Assembly: GCA_035591015.1 (NCBI GenBank) | Contig: JAXIUW010209176.1 | Span: forward strand, 1 to 11,073 | Direction: 5' to 3' | Length of the DNA: 11,073 bases | DNA from: Cephalothrix simula | Lineage: Eukaryota > Nemertea > Palaeonemertea > Archinemertea > Cephalotrichidae | In this document: one piece after another, positions 1-7,153 of the stretch | How the letters are laid out: every line of letters begins with the position of its first letter | Numbering within the stretch: position 1 is the first letter of the stretch | The notes under the pieces: model-generated | The model's input: the letters and a program-made list of their open reading frames with translations, nothing else | What the model was told of the DNA's origin: nothing | Databases searched by the model: none | Program-made: the position numbers and the translations under genes

Positions 1-720
1 TAGAAACATATAATAAAACCAGATTGAAAAGGGATGCGATAGGATATACCCAAGGTATAGATACGCCACGATTGCCCTTGAAATCGGTCTCAACTGATCA
101 AATTAGCTGCCGAGGTTAATTCCGGTTTTTGGAGGAAAAAAATCATTGTGCGTAAGTTGGTAGAGTTTTGGGTGGTTAGTAGATATTTTCCGTTTTTGGT
201 AAATTAAGTTGGAACTGATATTTTAAATTGGTCAAATTTTATCTTCATAATCGTTCTTGATCCGTTATCATCATTCTTTAAGAAGAGATATTGATTAGTT
301 ATCAGAATTCTTTTTTAATTTATAAGCACCGCATCACAACCTACAAATATGCTGATAACACAGCAATGTATTCCAAAAAAACTGGTTTTGGTAAATTAGT
401 TAAGTCTTAATCTTTCATCGTCTTTTTTGTAAAAAAAAATATTCATCTTTTTTTAAGATATTGATATTCATCTTTTTTTAGAAAATAGCTAAATTCTTTT
501 AGAAAAAGATATTGATAAAGTCCTAACTTTTTTATCAAAATCTTAGAATCACCTTTCCTATTCAAAGATGCTGATGGAATTGCATTGTATCCCGACACAC
601 GACGGGAAATTTCGTGGTCTTGTTTGCCAGTGCATTTCTGATTCATAATACATGTATATATAAACCTACAAATCCTAAACCTCAAATGCTTAAGTAATAC
701 ATAACTTCTATCATTTAAAC
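1..720. other. AT-rich non-coding region
   Basis: No coding region is supported here; open frames are short, AT-driven and resemble nothing I recognise. A few decayed internal repeats are visible. An AT-rich 16-mer of the form ATATTCATC plus a T run occurs at 439-454 and again at 464-479. A looser direct repeat links about 287-380 with about 508-600: both begin with GATATTGAT and later contain an A/T-rich stretch, GCTGAT, and a form of GCAATGTATTCC. Spacing is about 220 bp, and the two are too diverged to bound precisely by eye. Confidence 0.6.
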
Positions 721-1180
721 ATTTCTCAAAGCTCAAGTCTCAGGATTCTATGTATATTTTATCAAAATTGTATGATCAAGTACAAATAACTTAAACCTAA
801 AGTACAACCTACACCTAAACCTAAACCTATAAAATCTAAACTAAAGCCTACACCTTAACCTAAATATATAAAATCTAAAAAAACGTAAACTACTAAAGCC
901 GGAAGATTTTTATATTTACTAAAAGCTTCTATCCTTTAAAACCTCAAGATTTTTTTTACTGAGAAAAATTTCTCAAAGCTCAAGTCTCACGATTTTATGT
1001 ATATTTTATCATAATTGGATGATCAAGTTGAAATAACTTAAACCTAAACTACAGCCTACACCTAAACTATAAAGACTACACCTTATAAGATTTATAAAAT
1101 CAAAAACCTAAAATACTAAAGCCTGAAGATTTTTCTATTTACTAAAAGCTTCCCAAACCTCAAAGTCTTCCGATTTTTTT
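721..1180. repeat. Two-copy tandem repeat, ~247-bp period, with telomere-like CCTAAA runs
   Basis: Copy 1 (721-967) and copy 2 (968 to about 1180) both open with ATTTCTCAAAGCTCAAGTCT. Both continue with the same order of landmarks: TATGTATATTTTATCA, GATCAAGT, AAATAACTTAAACCTAAA, then ACACCTAAAC, and finally TTTACTAAAAGCTTC. The middle third of each copy is rich in degenerate CCTAAA/AACCTA hexamers, the longest run being at 814-830. Part of the unit (CCTAAACCTCAAATGCTTAA) also appears just upstream at about 675-695, suggesting a third, truncated copy. The hexamer differs from the usual animal telomere unit (CCCTAA on this strand), so this is telomere-like rather than an interstitial telomere. 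Confidence 0.75.
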
Positions 1181-1395
1181 CGAACTAACCTATCTAGTAC
1201 AGCCAGAAAATTCTAAATATTCTTTGTGAATGTGACGATTTTTTAAAAAAGATATACCATTTTGGAACCATTTTGTCAAAGAAGTTAGTTTTCTGGCTGT
1301 ACTAGATAGGTTAGTTCGACAAAAACTTAACTTTGACAAACGGTTCCAAAATGGTATAATCTTTTTTTTAAAATCGTCACAGAGAATATTTAGAA
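1180..1395. repeat. Interleaved inverted repeats in order A-B-A'-B'
   Basis: Segment A (1180-1210) has an exact 31-base inverted copy A' at 1289-1319. Segment B (1211-1288) has an imperfect inverted copy B' at 1331-1395. A simple palindrome would run A-B-B'-A', but here the order is A-B-A'-B', so the two pairings cross each other as in a pseudoknot. A against A' is 31/31, far cleaner than B against B', which has several substitutions and indels including an extra six-base stretch in B (GAATGT near 1228-1233). One reading is a 140-bp MITE with 31-bp terminal repeats (1180-1319) combined with an older inverted repeat of its interior. Confidence 0.85.
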
Positions 1396-1433
1396 TCTAA
1401 AGAGTAAATCCCATGTTAATGTAATAATGCTCG

Positions 1434-1453
1434 GTCACAAAGCTCTTTGTGAC
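1434..1453. repeat. Short near-perfect hairpin
   Basis: GTCACAAAG at 1434-1442 pairs with CTTTGTGAC at 1445-1453 around a two-base loop. It lies just downstream of the interleaved repeat and resembles the GTCACAGAG found inside B' (1376-1384), so it may be a relic of the same element. No function is implied. Confidence 0.6.
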
Positions 1454-1503
1454 AGAAAATTACAAAATTTTAATCTGTAAATTAAATCAGCTAAACCTAT
1501 CGT

Positions 1504-1714
1504 GTACATTTCTAATGCAACATACTCAGCACCTTTGGATGAAGAACAGTAATGTTAAGAAAACGTGAATGGTATTCATTTAAGCAAAATTGTATTCATT
1601 TAAGCAAAAACTCCCAGGTACAGTTCCAATGCAACATCATCAGCATCTTTGTATGAAGAACAGTGATGTAAGAAAACAGGAATGGTACATGTATGTATTC
1701 ATATCAGCAAAAAC
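1504..1714. repeat. Two-copy direct repeat (~100-114 bp units)
   Basis: Copy 1 (1504-1617) and copy 2 (1618-1714) share, in order, GTACA, TT(C)TAATGCAACAT, CAGCA, CTTTGGATGAAGAACAGT, AAGAAAAC, GAATGGTA, TATTCAT and AGCAAAAAC. Copy 1 also carries an inner duplication in which a 20-base unit built around GTATTCATTTAAGCAAAA is repeated head to tail (about 1571-1610). This looks like local tandem duplication of non-coding DNA; no reading frame is preserved. Confidence 0.75.
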
Positions 1715-1969
1715 GGTACTTTTTATGTTACCCTTTACATGTACTTGATTCTACTTTATACATGTAGATTAAAAATTCATGATGTTATTTTCATTTACCC
1801 GGCGCTGATGATACTTTGATGATACTGATATTTTCCATTCATCAGTTAAACTGGAAAAATCCTCCTAACCTGATGCTACTCTAGATAATATATTATACTA
1901 TTTCTAATCAATAATAAAACTTATGAATATTCATCGGTAAGTCGGCCACTTGTTAAGTCAGAGGCCGAT
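1715..1969. other. Non-coding spacer left of the large inverted repeat
   Basis: No gene is visible. The stretch holds two TACATG-type palindromes (near 1737 and 1760) and short GATGATACT repeats (about 1806-1827). Near its right end, 1913-1928 (AATAAAACTTATGAAT) has an inverted near-match at 6365-6381, just outside the opposite arm. The inverted repeat may therefore originally have extended a little past 1970. Confidence 0.5.
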
Positions 1970-2546
1970 TAGTCCAGCAGCGAAAAGCCGATTTTTGGCT
2001 TAGGTGGAAAGTGGCGTCCGCATATTGTTTTACTGCTGCTTTGTGTAGCCAAGGTCCTCTAGAATGATAATCCGTGACATGCCACCCTGGCACGTTTAGG
2101 GAAATTTATCTATTCAAGATGGCACCAAGATGGCCGCAAAAAATATAAAATCGCCTTTTTGGCACGGAAGGATTCATTTTAGAGGCTACAAATGGATTAC
2201 AAGCCAAGCCTATATTTTGGAAAAAAGGGAATTTGAAAAGGATTCGAGCCCCCTATGAAGTCATAATCGATGACATCAGAAAATAAAATCATATCATAGC
2301 TATCAAAAATGTTTATAAATACAACATTTAAACATAATACCATTTAATAGTATCATAATAGCACCTATCAGTTCTTTTTTCATGACGTTAACAAAGCTTA
2401 CAACAATATAATGCACATATATAAAAATCATTAGATGCGATTTATAAAAGCAGAAAAGGAATATAAGATTAATTTAATGAACTAACCAAAAATTTGAAAA
2501 CAAAGTAATACGACGACATAAGAATAAAACTTTACATTATTGATAT
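1970..2546. repeat. Left arm, outer non-coding part
   Basis: This is the inverted counterpart of 5753-6351. Matching landmarks include AGTCCAGCAG at the tip, GTCCGCATA, GTAGCCAAGG, CCTCTAGAAT, CCACCCTGGCA, AAATTTAT, and further in ATAGCTATCAAAAATGTTTATAAATACAACATTTAAACAT, which is found almost base for base on the other strand at about 5951-5990. It lies downstream of the stop of the outward-facing gene piece, so it corresponds to 3' untranslated sequence plus the element terminus. No open frame is supported. Confidence 0.8.
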
Positions 2547-3235
2547 TTAGTCATCATCTGCTGTTTGTTCTTCATCTTCATCGTCAACGTCATTTCATCC
2601 AACCCATGTTTCTTTCTCTGTGAACTGGATTACATGCTCGTTTGAGCATTTACAATATATGTTGCAACCGATTCCTACTTTTTTGCAAAGACATTTACCA
2701 TTTCCACATGGATTTTCGGAAGAACATCCGCATCTCATCATTGTCATTAGTTCCACAGGGATTCGGGGCACTCAAGAAGGTAACGGGACTGGTAAAAGGG
2801 ATCGGTCCTTATCATTGTTTGTCTATCCAAACGTACATGGATCAAGATCTGGTGGCAATGGTGAAGCACCATGCAAAGCTGATTTCGATTTGGCACACTG
2901 AAAGTGAACCCTTCTTACATTTTCAGGGGGTAGCGTCTTTAACTGAAGGGCAGACACTGTACTCCGCTTCGAAGGTTTTGTGAGCCTTACTTCATACTTC
3001 TTTTCGGACATAGATGAATTTGTTATGCCTCCATAACATTTGGAAACAAATCTGATTGCTTCATTGACAAGATCATTTATTGGTGCACTTGGAATTCCTA
3101 AGCTTTGTAATTCATATCCTGCTTCAAGTGTTTTTACCACAGTGGCTTTACCAATGCCATAAATGTGCACAACTGAATCGCAACAAGTGAGCGCGTGAGC
3201 AGCAACCAAATTCGATACAATTTTTTCGCACAAAT
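2547..3235 (-). pseudogene. Left-arm C-terminal piece: GCDS/GIGK domain plus CXC-like Cys-rich tail (broken)
   Basis: Reading on the minus strand from about 3235, the piece begins KIVSNLVAAHALTCCDS, then IYGIGKATVVKTLEAGYEL, then a conserved block ending RRVHFQCAKSKSALHG. It continues into a Cys-rich tail (RCGCSSENPCGNGKCLCKK, then GCNIYCKC), an acidic run of Asp and Glu, and a TAA stop at 2549-2547. I recognise the AAHA-TGCD-GIGK block as the C-terminal part of a multi-copy uncharacterised animal protein family. The GCD plus GIGK pattern resembles the helix-3-turn-helix of FEN1/PIN-like nucleases, which is inference. The tail has CXC-type spacing, as in tesmin-like DNA-binding motifs. Breaks: a TAG at 2825-2823 where the family normally has Trp after Phe-Gly, a TGA near 2772, and a frameshift in the acidic tail. 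It lacks everything upstream of KIVSNL and abuts the next piece head to head. Confidence 0.8.
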
Positions 3236-4060
3236 AAACAGAACTTCAAAGGCTTGGTTATCTAATGTTGTTAAACCGGTTCTACTAATGATTATGTATC
3301 TCCATGCCGAGCGTGAGGCAGATTCGCCACTACATCTCTTGTTAGTTAAAGAAATTATTCCATATTTATTTGTTTCTGGTCATTTCAATTATGCGCGCTT
3401 CGGTTTATACTGCCTGAGGTCAATGGAGAAGCTGGATGGCGAAGTTTTACGTAGTTTCTTGAAGGGACAGCATGTCTGAGACTACCTTTATGAGGTATGG
3501 CGATGGACCAGGAGGCATCATTGGTGTAACGTTACAGCTATCTGTTGTGAAGAAATGGGCACTAAGCCTTCATACCACTAGTAGACTTCATAATGATATT
3601 GATGTTATGCGGGATTCTAATAGTGATAGTACATTTAATAATGTTACTAAGGATGCTGTCGTGAACAGAATTTCTGGAAGGATGTTAATATCGATATTAG
3701 TGTTGAAATTGGACGAAAGCAAATGCGTGAATAGCGCATCGCACGATAAGACATTTGTGGCGTCAGAATGTTCGGACAATCAACATTTAAATGAAAACTA
3801 CCAAACCTTGAAAATATGATTGGTCTCAATTTTATTGAATTTCCATTAATTGTCCGAACATCCGGGCATTTCTGGGACAGATTTACTTATTGCGCGATGC
3901 GCTATTTGAGTTATCTTTCAATGATAGAAGGTCTAAGCAAGTGATAACAATGGCGCTTTGCAAAAAAGGACTAGCAAAAAAGTTTCACCGAGAGTGATAC
4001 CACATAGGGATGTATACGTTTTATCGACGGTTCAGCTATATTATGGCTGATAACTTTGCC
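3236..4060 (+). pseudogene. Left-arm N-terminal piece: WPLHL/HFNYAR/GGIIGVT domain (broken)
   Basis: Plus-strand reading gives KAWLSNVVKPVLLMIMYLHA, AEREADSPLHLLLVKEIIPY, SGHFNYARFGLYCLRSMEKL and LKGQHV, then in another frame ETTFMRYGDGPGGIIGVTLQ and SVVKKWALSLHT. These blocks match the N-terminal half of the same animal protein family as the neighbouring piece; its usual order is this half first and the GCD/GIGK half last. The two halves are here inverted relative to each other. Compared with the right arm, this copy lacks about 57 bases after QHV (near 3475, removing the Trp-rich WNGMW block), about 110 bases near 3630, and about 185 bases near 3969. It also carries the insertion at 3733-3903. 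The last readable stretch before the dyad, DVYV around 4010-4021, corresponds to VYVFDRY in the right arm. Confidence 0.75.
3733..3903. mobile_element. MITE-like insertion, 171 bp, with ~50-bp terminal inverted repeats
   Basis: The left end (3733-3780) begins AGCGCATCGC and ends GTTCGGACAAT; the right end (3849-3903) is its imperfect inverted complement, finishing GCGATGCGCT. The dinucleotide AT flanks both ends (3731-3732 and 3904-3905). The right arm of the large palindrome reads GTGAATTTGAG (reverse strand, about 4394-4404) where the left arm reads GTGA-AT-[insert]-AT-TTGAG. The right arm therefore shows the empty site, and the AT duplication is consistent with insertion. The element is too short to code for a transposase, so it would be non-autonomous. 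A TA-targeting mariner-type origin is possible if the true end is one base further out, but then no duplication is seen in the empty site. Confidence 0.8.
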
Positions 4061-4069
4061 GGCCAAGTT
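4052..4069. repeat. Dyad centre of the large palindrome
   Basis: AACTTTGCCGGCCAAGTT is self-complementary apart from one T/C pair (4057 against 4064), with no spacer. Complementarity continues outward: GTATACG at about 4012-4018 pairs with CGTATAC at 4091-4097, and CGAGAGTGATACCA at 3989-4002 with TGGTATCACTCTCG at 4101-4114. A palindrome closing with almost no loop is typical of foldback or template-switch inverted duplications. Confidence 0.85.
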
Positions 4070-5040
4070 ATCACCCATAACGGTCGAAAACGTATACATT
4101 TGGTATCACTCTCGATGAAACTTCAACTTCAACGACTAGTTTTGTTTTTAACGTCGATTTTGATTTCATCAAACGCATTTCATCATCATCAGTAAACATT
4201 GATGTGGGTATATAAGCTAGTTCGCGCACTAAAACAGTTTTCATCGTCGGTTTAATGCTGCCTGTTTCCATTAGTCTAGGGCCTGCATGAGATTCGTATC
4301 AAAACATTCCTTTTTTCCCACAACTAGGTTTTTTTGCTAAGCGCCATTTTTATCACTTGCTTAGAAATTGTATCATTGAAAGACCCTGGCCATGTTAACT
4401 CAAATTCACACACATGCTGTCATTCAATTTCAACACTTTCATCAATATTAATTTTCTTGTCAGATATCATTCCAGAAATTATGTTCATAACAGCATCCTT
4501 AGTATCATTATTAAATGGATCTATTGACTCTAACTTTCTTCGTATTTTATCTGTCAACGGCATCAGCTGCAATCCTACTTGGCTGCTCCTCTTTGTTTTT
4601 TACTATTGTATATGCATAACAACAATATCTACTAATGGTATCAAGGCTTAGTGTCCATTTCTTCACAACAGATGGTTGTAACGTAACACCAATGATGCCT
4701 CCTGGTCCATGGCCATACTTCATAAACGTAGTCTCAATAAACATGTCAAACCACATCCCATTCCACAAAACCTCATTATGACGCATATTATGATACATGC
4801 TGTTCCTTCAAGAAACAGCGTAAATCTTCACCATCCAGCTTCTCCATTAACCCCAGGTAGTATAAACTGTAGCACGCATAATTGAAATGACCAGCAGCAA
4901 AGAAATATGGAATCATTTCTTTAACTACCAAGAGATGTAGTGGCCAATCTGCCTCACGCTCGGCACGGAGATACATCATTAGTAGATCAGGTTTAACAGC
5001 ATTAGTAAGTTCTGTTCATTTGTGCCGTTTGTTCTAGTAT
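4061..5040 (-). pseudogene. Right-arm N-terminal piece: WPLHL/HFNYAC/GGIIGVT domain (broken, longer copy)
   Basis: On the minus strand from about 5040 the reading starts near ILEQTAQMNRT, then MMYLRAEREADWPLHLLVVK, GHFNYACYSLYYLGLMEKLD, FLKEQHV, MRHNEVLWNGMWFDMFIETT, MKYGHGPGGIIGVTLQPSVV and KKWTLSLDTISR. A decayed linker follows, and then VRELAYIPTSMFTDDDEMRL, KSKSTLKTKLVVEVEV and VYVFDRY just before the dyad. This matches the N-terminal half and middle of the family described for the left arm. It keeps three segments the left arm has lost: the WNGMW block, the EEQPSRIAADAV linker, and the PTSMF to KSTLK block. Several stops and frameshifts (for example after QHV and after AADAVDR) make it non-coding today. 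VYVFDRY is normally followed by the rest of the family's middle region, which is absent here. Confidence 0.8.
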
Positions 5041-5068
5041 TGACATTAAATCATCGTAAAAGCATTCA

Positions 5069-5752
5069 AAAATTGTACCGAATTTGCTTGCGGCTCATGC
5101 GCGCACTGGTTGTGATTCAGTTGCGTACCTTTATGACATTGGTAAAGCCACTGTGGTAAAAACGCTTGAAGCAGGATATGAATTACCAAGTTTAGGAACT
5201 CCAAGTGCACCAATAAATGATGTTGTCAACAAAGCAATCAGATTTGTTACCAAATGTTTTGCAGGCATACCAAATTTATACCACAAAGTACGTATATGGC
5301 TCACAAAAACTTCGAAGCGGAGTACAATATCTGCCCCTCAGTTAAAGGCGGTACCACCAACCTCAGAAGCATTTGCTGAAAATCTAAGAAGGGCTCATTT
5401 TCAGTGTGCCAAATCTAAATCAGCTTTACATGGTGCGCCACCAAATTTTGTACGTTCGGATAGACAAACGATGATAAGGATCGATCCCTTTTACCAGTCC
5501 CGTTACCTTCTACAGTGCCCCGAATTTAATGACACTGATGAGATGCGGATGTTCTACCGAAAATCCATATGGAAATAGTAAATGTCCTTGCGAAAAAGCA
5601 GGAATATCGGTTGCAACATATTTTGTAAATGCTCAGACGAGCACTGTAATAATCAGTTCACAGAGAAAGAAACATGGGATGAATCAGATGACGATGACGA
5701 TGAGGATGAAAGAAAAAACGGCAGAGTAACTGCAGTGATGAGGACTGAATAA
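5069..5752 (+). pseudogene. Right-arm C-terminal piece: GCDS/GIGK domain plus CXC-like Cys-rich tail (broken)
   Basis: Reads KIVPNLLAAHARTGCDS from about 5069, then YLYDIGKATVVKTLEAGYEL, SAPINDVVNKAIRFVTKC, LTKTSKRSTISAPQLK, PPTSEAFAENLRRAHFQCAK and SALHG. It is the inverted partner of the left-arm piece at 2547-3235 and is the better preserved one through this block. A 7-base deletion relative to the left arm near 5448 shifts the frame. Downstream, in other frames, come EMRCGCSTENP and CNIFCKCSDEHCNNQFTEK, an Asp/Glu run, and a TAA at 5750-5752. A TAG at 5461-5463 lies at the same site as the TAG in the left arm. IGK here is preceded by D (YDIGK) where the left arm has YGIGK, so the helix-turn-helix Gly has changed. 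No ATG start belongs to this piece; it is a 3' gene fragment. Confidence 0.8.
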
Positions 5753-6351
5753 TATTAAGGTAAGTTTTATTCTTCTGTCCTCTTATTACTTCGTTTTCCA
5801 ATTTTTGGTACGGTCATTGAATTCATCTTATATTCCTTTTCTGTTTTTATTATTAAATTGCATCAAATGATTTTGATGCATTATATTGTTGTAAGCTTTG
5901 TTGACGTCACAAAATGACCTCATAGGTGCTATATACTACTAAATGGTAATATGTTTAAATGTTGTATTTATAAACATTTTTGATAGCTATGATATGTCCT
6001 ATAATCAAAATTTGGAAAAAAAATTAAGATTTTCTTGTTTTCTGAGGTCATCGATTATGACATCATAAGGGGCTCGAATCTTTTTCAAACCCCCTTTTAC
6101 CGAGCAATTACCCCATGTTTCTATTGGTTTGTAATACATTTGTAGCCTCTAAATGATGCCTTCCGTGTCAAAAAGATGATTATAAATATTTGGCACCATC
6201 TTGAATAAATAAATTTCCTCACAAACATGCCAGGGTGGCTGATGGCTGGCATCTCTCGGATTATTATTCTAGAGGTCCTTGGCTACAAGAATCGACAATA
6301 AAACATTATGCGGACACAACTTCCAACCTAACCCTAGATTCTGCTGGACTA
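5753..6351. repeat. Right arm, outer non-coding part
   Basis: Inverted counterpart of 1970-2546, running from the stop of the outward-facing gene piece to the element tip CTGCTGGACTA. It contains a sequence close to a 5' splice donor (AAGGTAAGT at 5757-5765) directly after the stop; the left arm has a changed version (AATGTAAAG), so I do not treat it as functional. No open frame of interest is present. Confidence 0.75.
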
Positions 6352-6585
6352 GATGTTCATGTTCATTCATCAAGTTTTATTGTATGAATCTCCTTTTTAA
6401 ATTCAAATTTTAAGATTTCATTATTTCTTTATGTGCATTTATTATTTTACATTTATTATTTGACATTGTTAGTCACTACCGTAGCTGCCTCTGACATTGT
6501 TAGTTTTCGTTATGTCTTGCCTTTGTATGTAAATGTATCTAATCTGATTGTGATTATTTGAATGAAATAAAAATCTGTTCTTTTG
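6352..6585. other. AT-rich spacer with a candidate poly(A) signal
   Basis: No gene is seen. The phrase CTGACATTGTTAGT recurs in part (about 6460-6474 and 6490-6505). AATAAA at 6566-6571 follows a T/G-rich stretch (TTGCCTTTGTATGTAAATGT) and could be a decayed 3' end, but nothing upstream reads as a coding region on this strand apart from the palindrome's broken gene piece. Confidence 0.4.
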
Positions 6586-7020
6586 TCTTTCTACAAAGAT
6601 AACTATCGTGGTAATAGCCATTGCAACTCTCGAATCTTTGAGCATATTTTATTGCAAGATCTGAAGACATGCTTTGGACTCGAGCACACTAATTCGATTT
6701 TAAATCGAAACTCTCTGCTAAACATCATACTTTCATCTTGCGTGAAATCTTCAATCACTTTCGTTCAAACCCTGGTTATGTGATACACGTAAAGCGTTTG
6801 GTTGAGTTAATCATAAAATATACCTTTCGAAAACTGTTAGACCACGGTCCTCTGGACGAATACAAGAAATGATAAGAGACAAATGATAGGGGGAATGGAA
6901 GCCATTCATTCTGGTTGTATATCACAAAAGGTTTTCGACAAGGAGGTCAACTTTATCGTCTGCCAAATTTGTGGCATTATTTTTAATTTCTTAGCTTACG
7001 CCGGCGATATTGTATTATTT
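6586..7020 (+). pseudogene. Non-LTR retrotransposon (LINE) reverse transcriptase remnant
   Basis: Landmarks of a LINE-type reverse transcriptase appear in the right order but in three frames. FYKDNYRG followed by FEHILL (about 6589-6666) is the fingers region; family members typically read NYRGI...K-FE-ILL. Next comes FDFKSKLSAKHHTFILREIF (about 6694-6753), equivalent to the GFKKGLS...LRE block. After a decayed gap, KGFRQGGQL (6927-6953) matches the RQGG block before the palm, and FNFLAYAGDIVLF (6982-7020) matches the catalytic YADD block. The second catalytic position is Gly instead of Asp (YAGD; GGC at 7003-7005), which would abolish catalysis in this family. The segment holding the first catalytic Asp (F-D-A-F-D block) is missing or unreadable between about 6790 and 6900. 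Endonuclease and 3' tail are not present. The clade (CR1/Jockey-like is my guess) is uncertain. Confidence 0.75.
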
Positions 7021-7153
7021 TTATTAGTTATTCGTACAAATGTAAAAACACGACTTTTTTCCGGGACTTTTTCTTGTTTATTATGCTCCTACTAATAGGA
7101 TTTATATTTTTGAAATTTTTCATCACACAGTTCATTAGTCAAATGGTTATTAA

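Larger units (their letters stand above)
1970..6351. mobile_element. Giant inverted repeat (palindromic transposon derivative), arms ~2.1 and ~2.3 kb
   Basis: The left arm (1970-4060) and right arm (4061-6351) are inverted copies of each other along their whole length. The outer ends are TAGTCCAGCAG at 1970-1980 and its complement CTGCTGGACTA at 6341-6351. The trinucleotide GAT flanks both ends (1967-1969 and 6352-6354) and might be a target duplication. The dyad centre lies between 4060 and 4061, inside AACTTTGCCGGCCAAGTT. Hand comparison of the coding stretch at 3018-3200 against 5088-5270 gives roughly 90% identity; other parts are lower. Each arm carries, from outside inward, an AT-rich flank, a C-terminal protein piece reading outward, and an N-terminal protein piece reading toward the dyad. 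Both pieces belong to a multi-copy uncharacterised protein family of animal genomes, usually transposon-like. I cannot name the superfamily. All coding is broken, so the unit is not autonomous. Confidence 0.9.

Noticed and set aside
443-736. Minus-strand open frame of 97 codons
   Set aside because: Low-complexity Lys/Tyr/Phe-rich translation of an AT-rich stretch that overlaps repeats; no recognisable motif and nothing around it supports a gene.
2620-2983. Two plus-strand open frames in the left arm
   Set aside because: They are antisense to the Cys-rich tail of the minus-strand gene piece, whose family motifs are unmistakable.
4010-4195. Plus-strand frame crossing the dyad centre
   Set aside because: It runs from one arm into the complement of the other and follows no family motif; it is a by-product of the palindrome.
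4334-4651. Plus-strand 105-codon frame in the right arm
   Set aside because: It is antisense to the N-terminal gene piece read on the minus strand (EEQPSRIAADAV and ETTFMKYG blocks).
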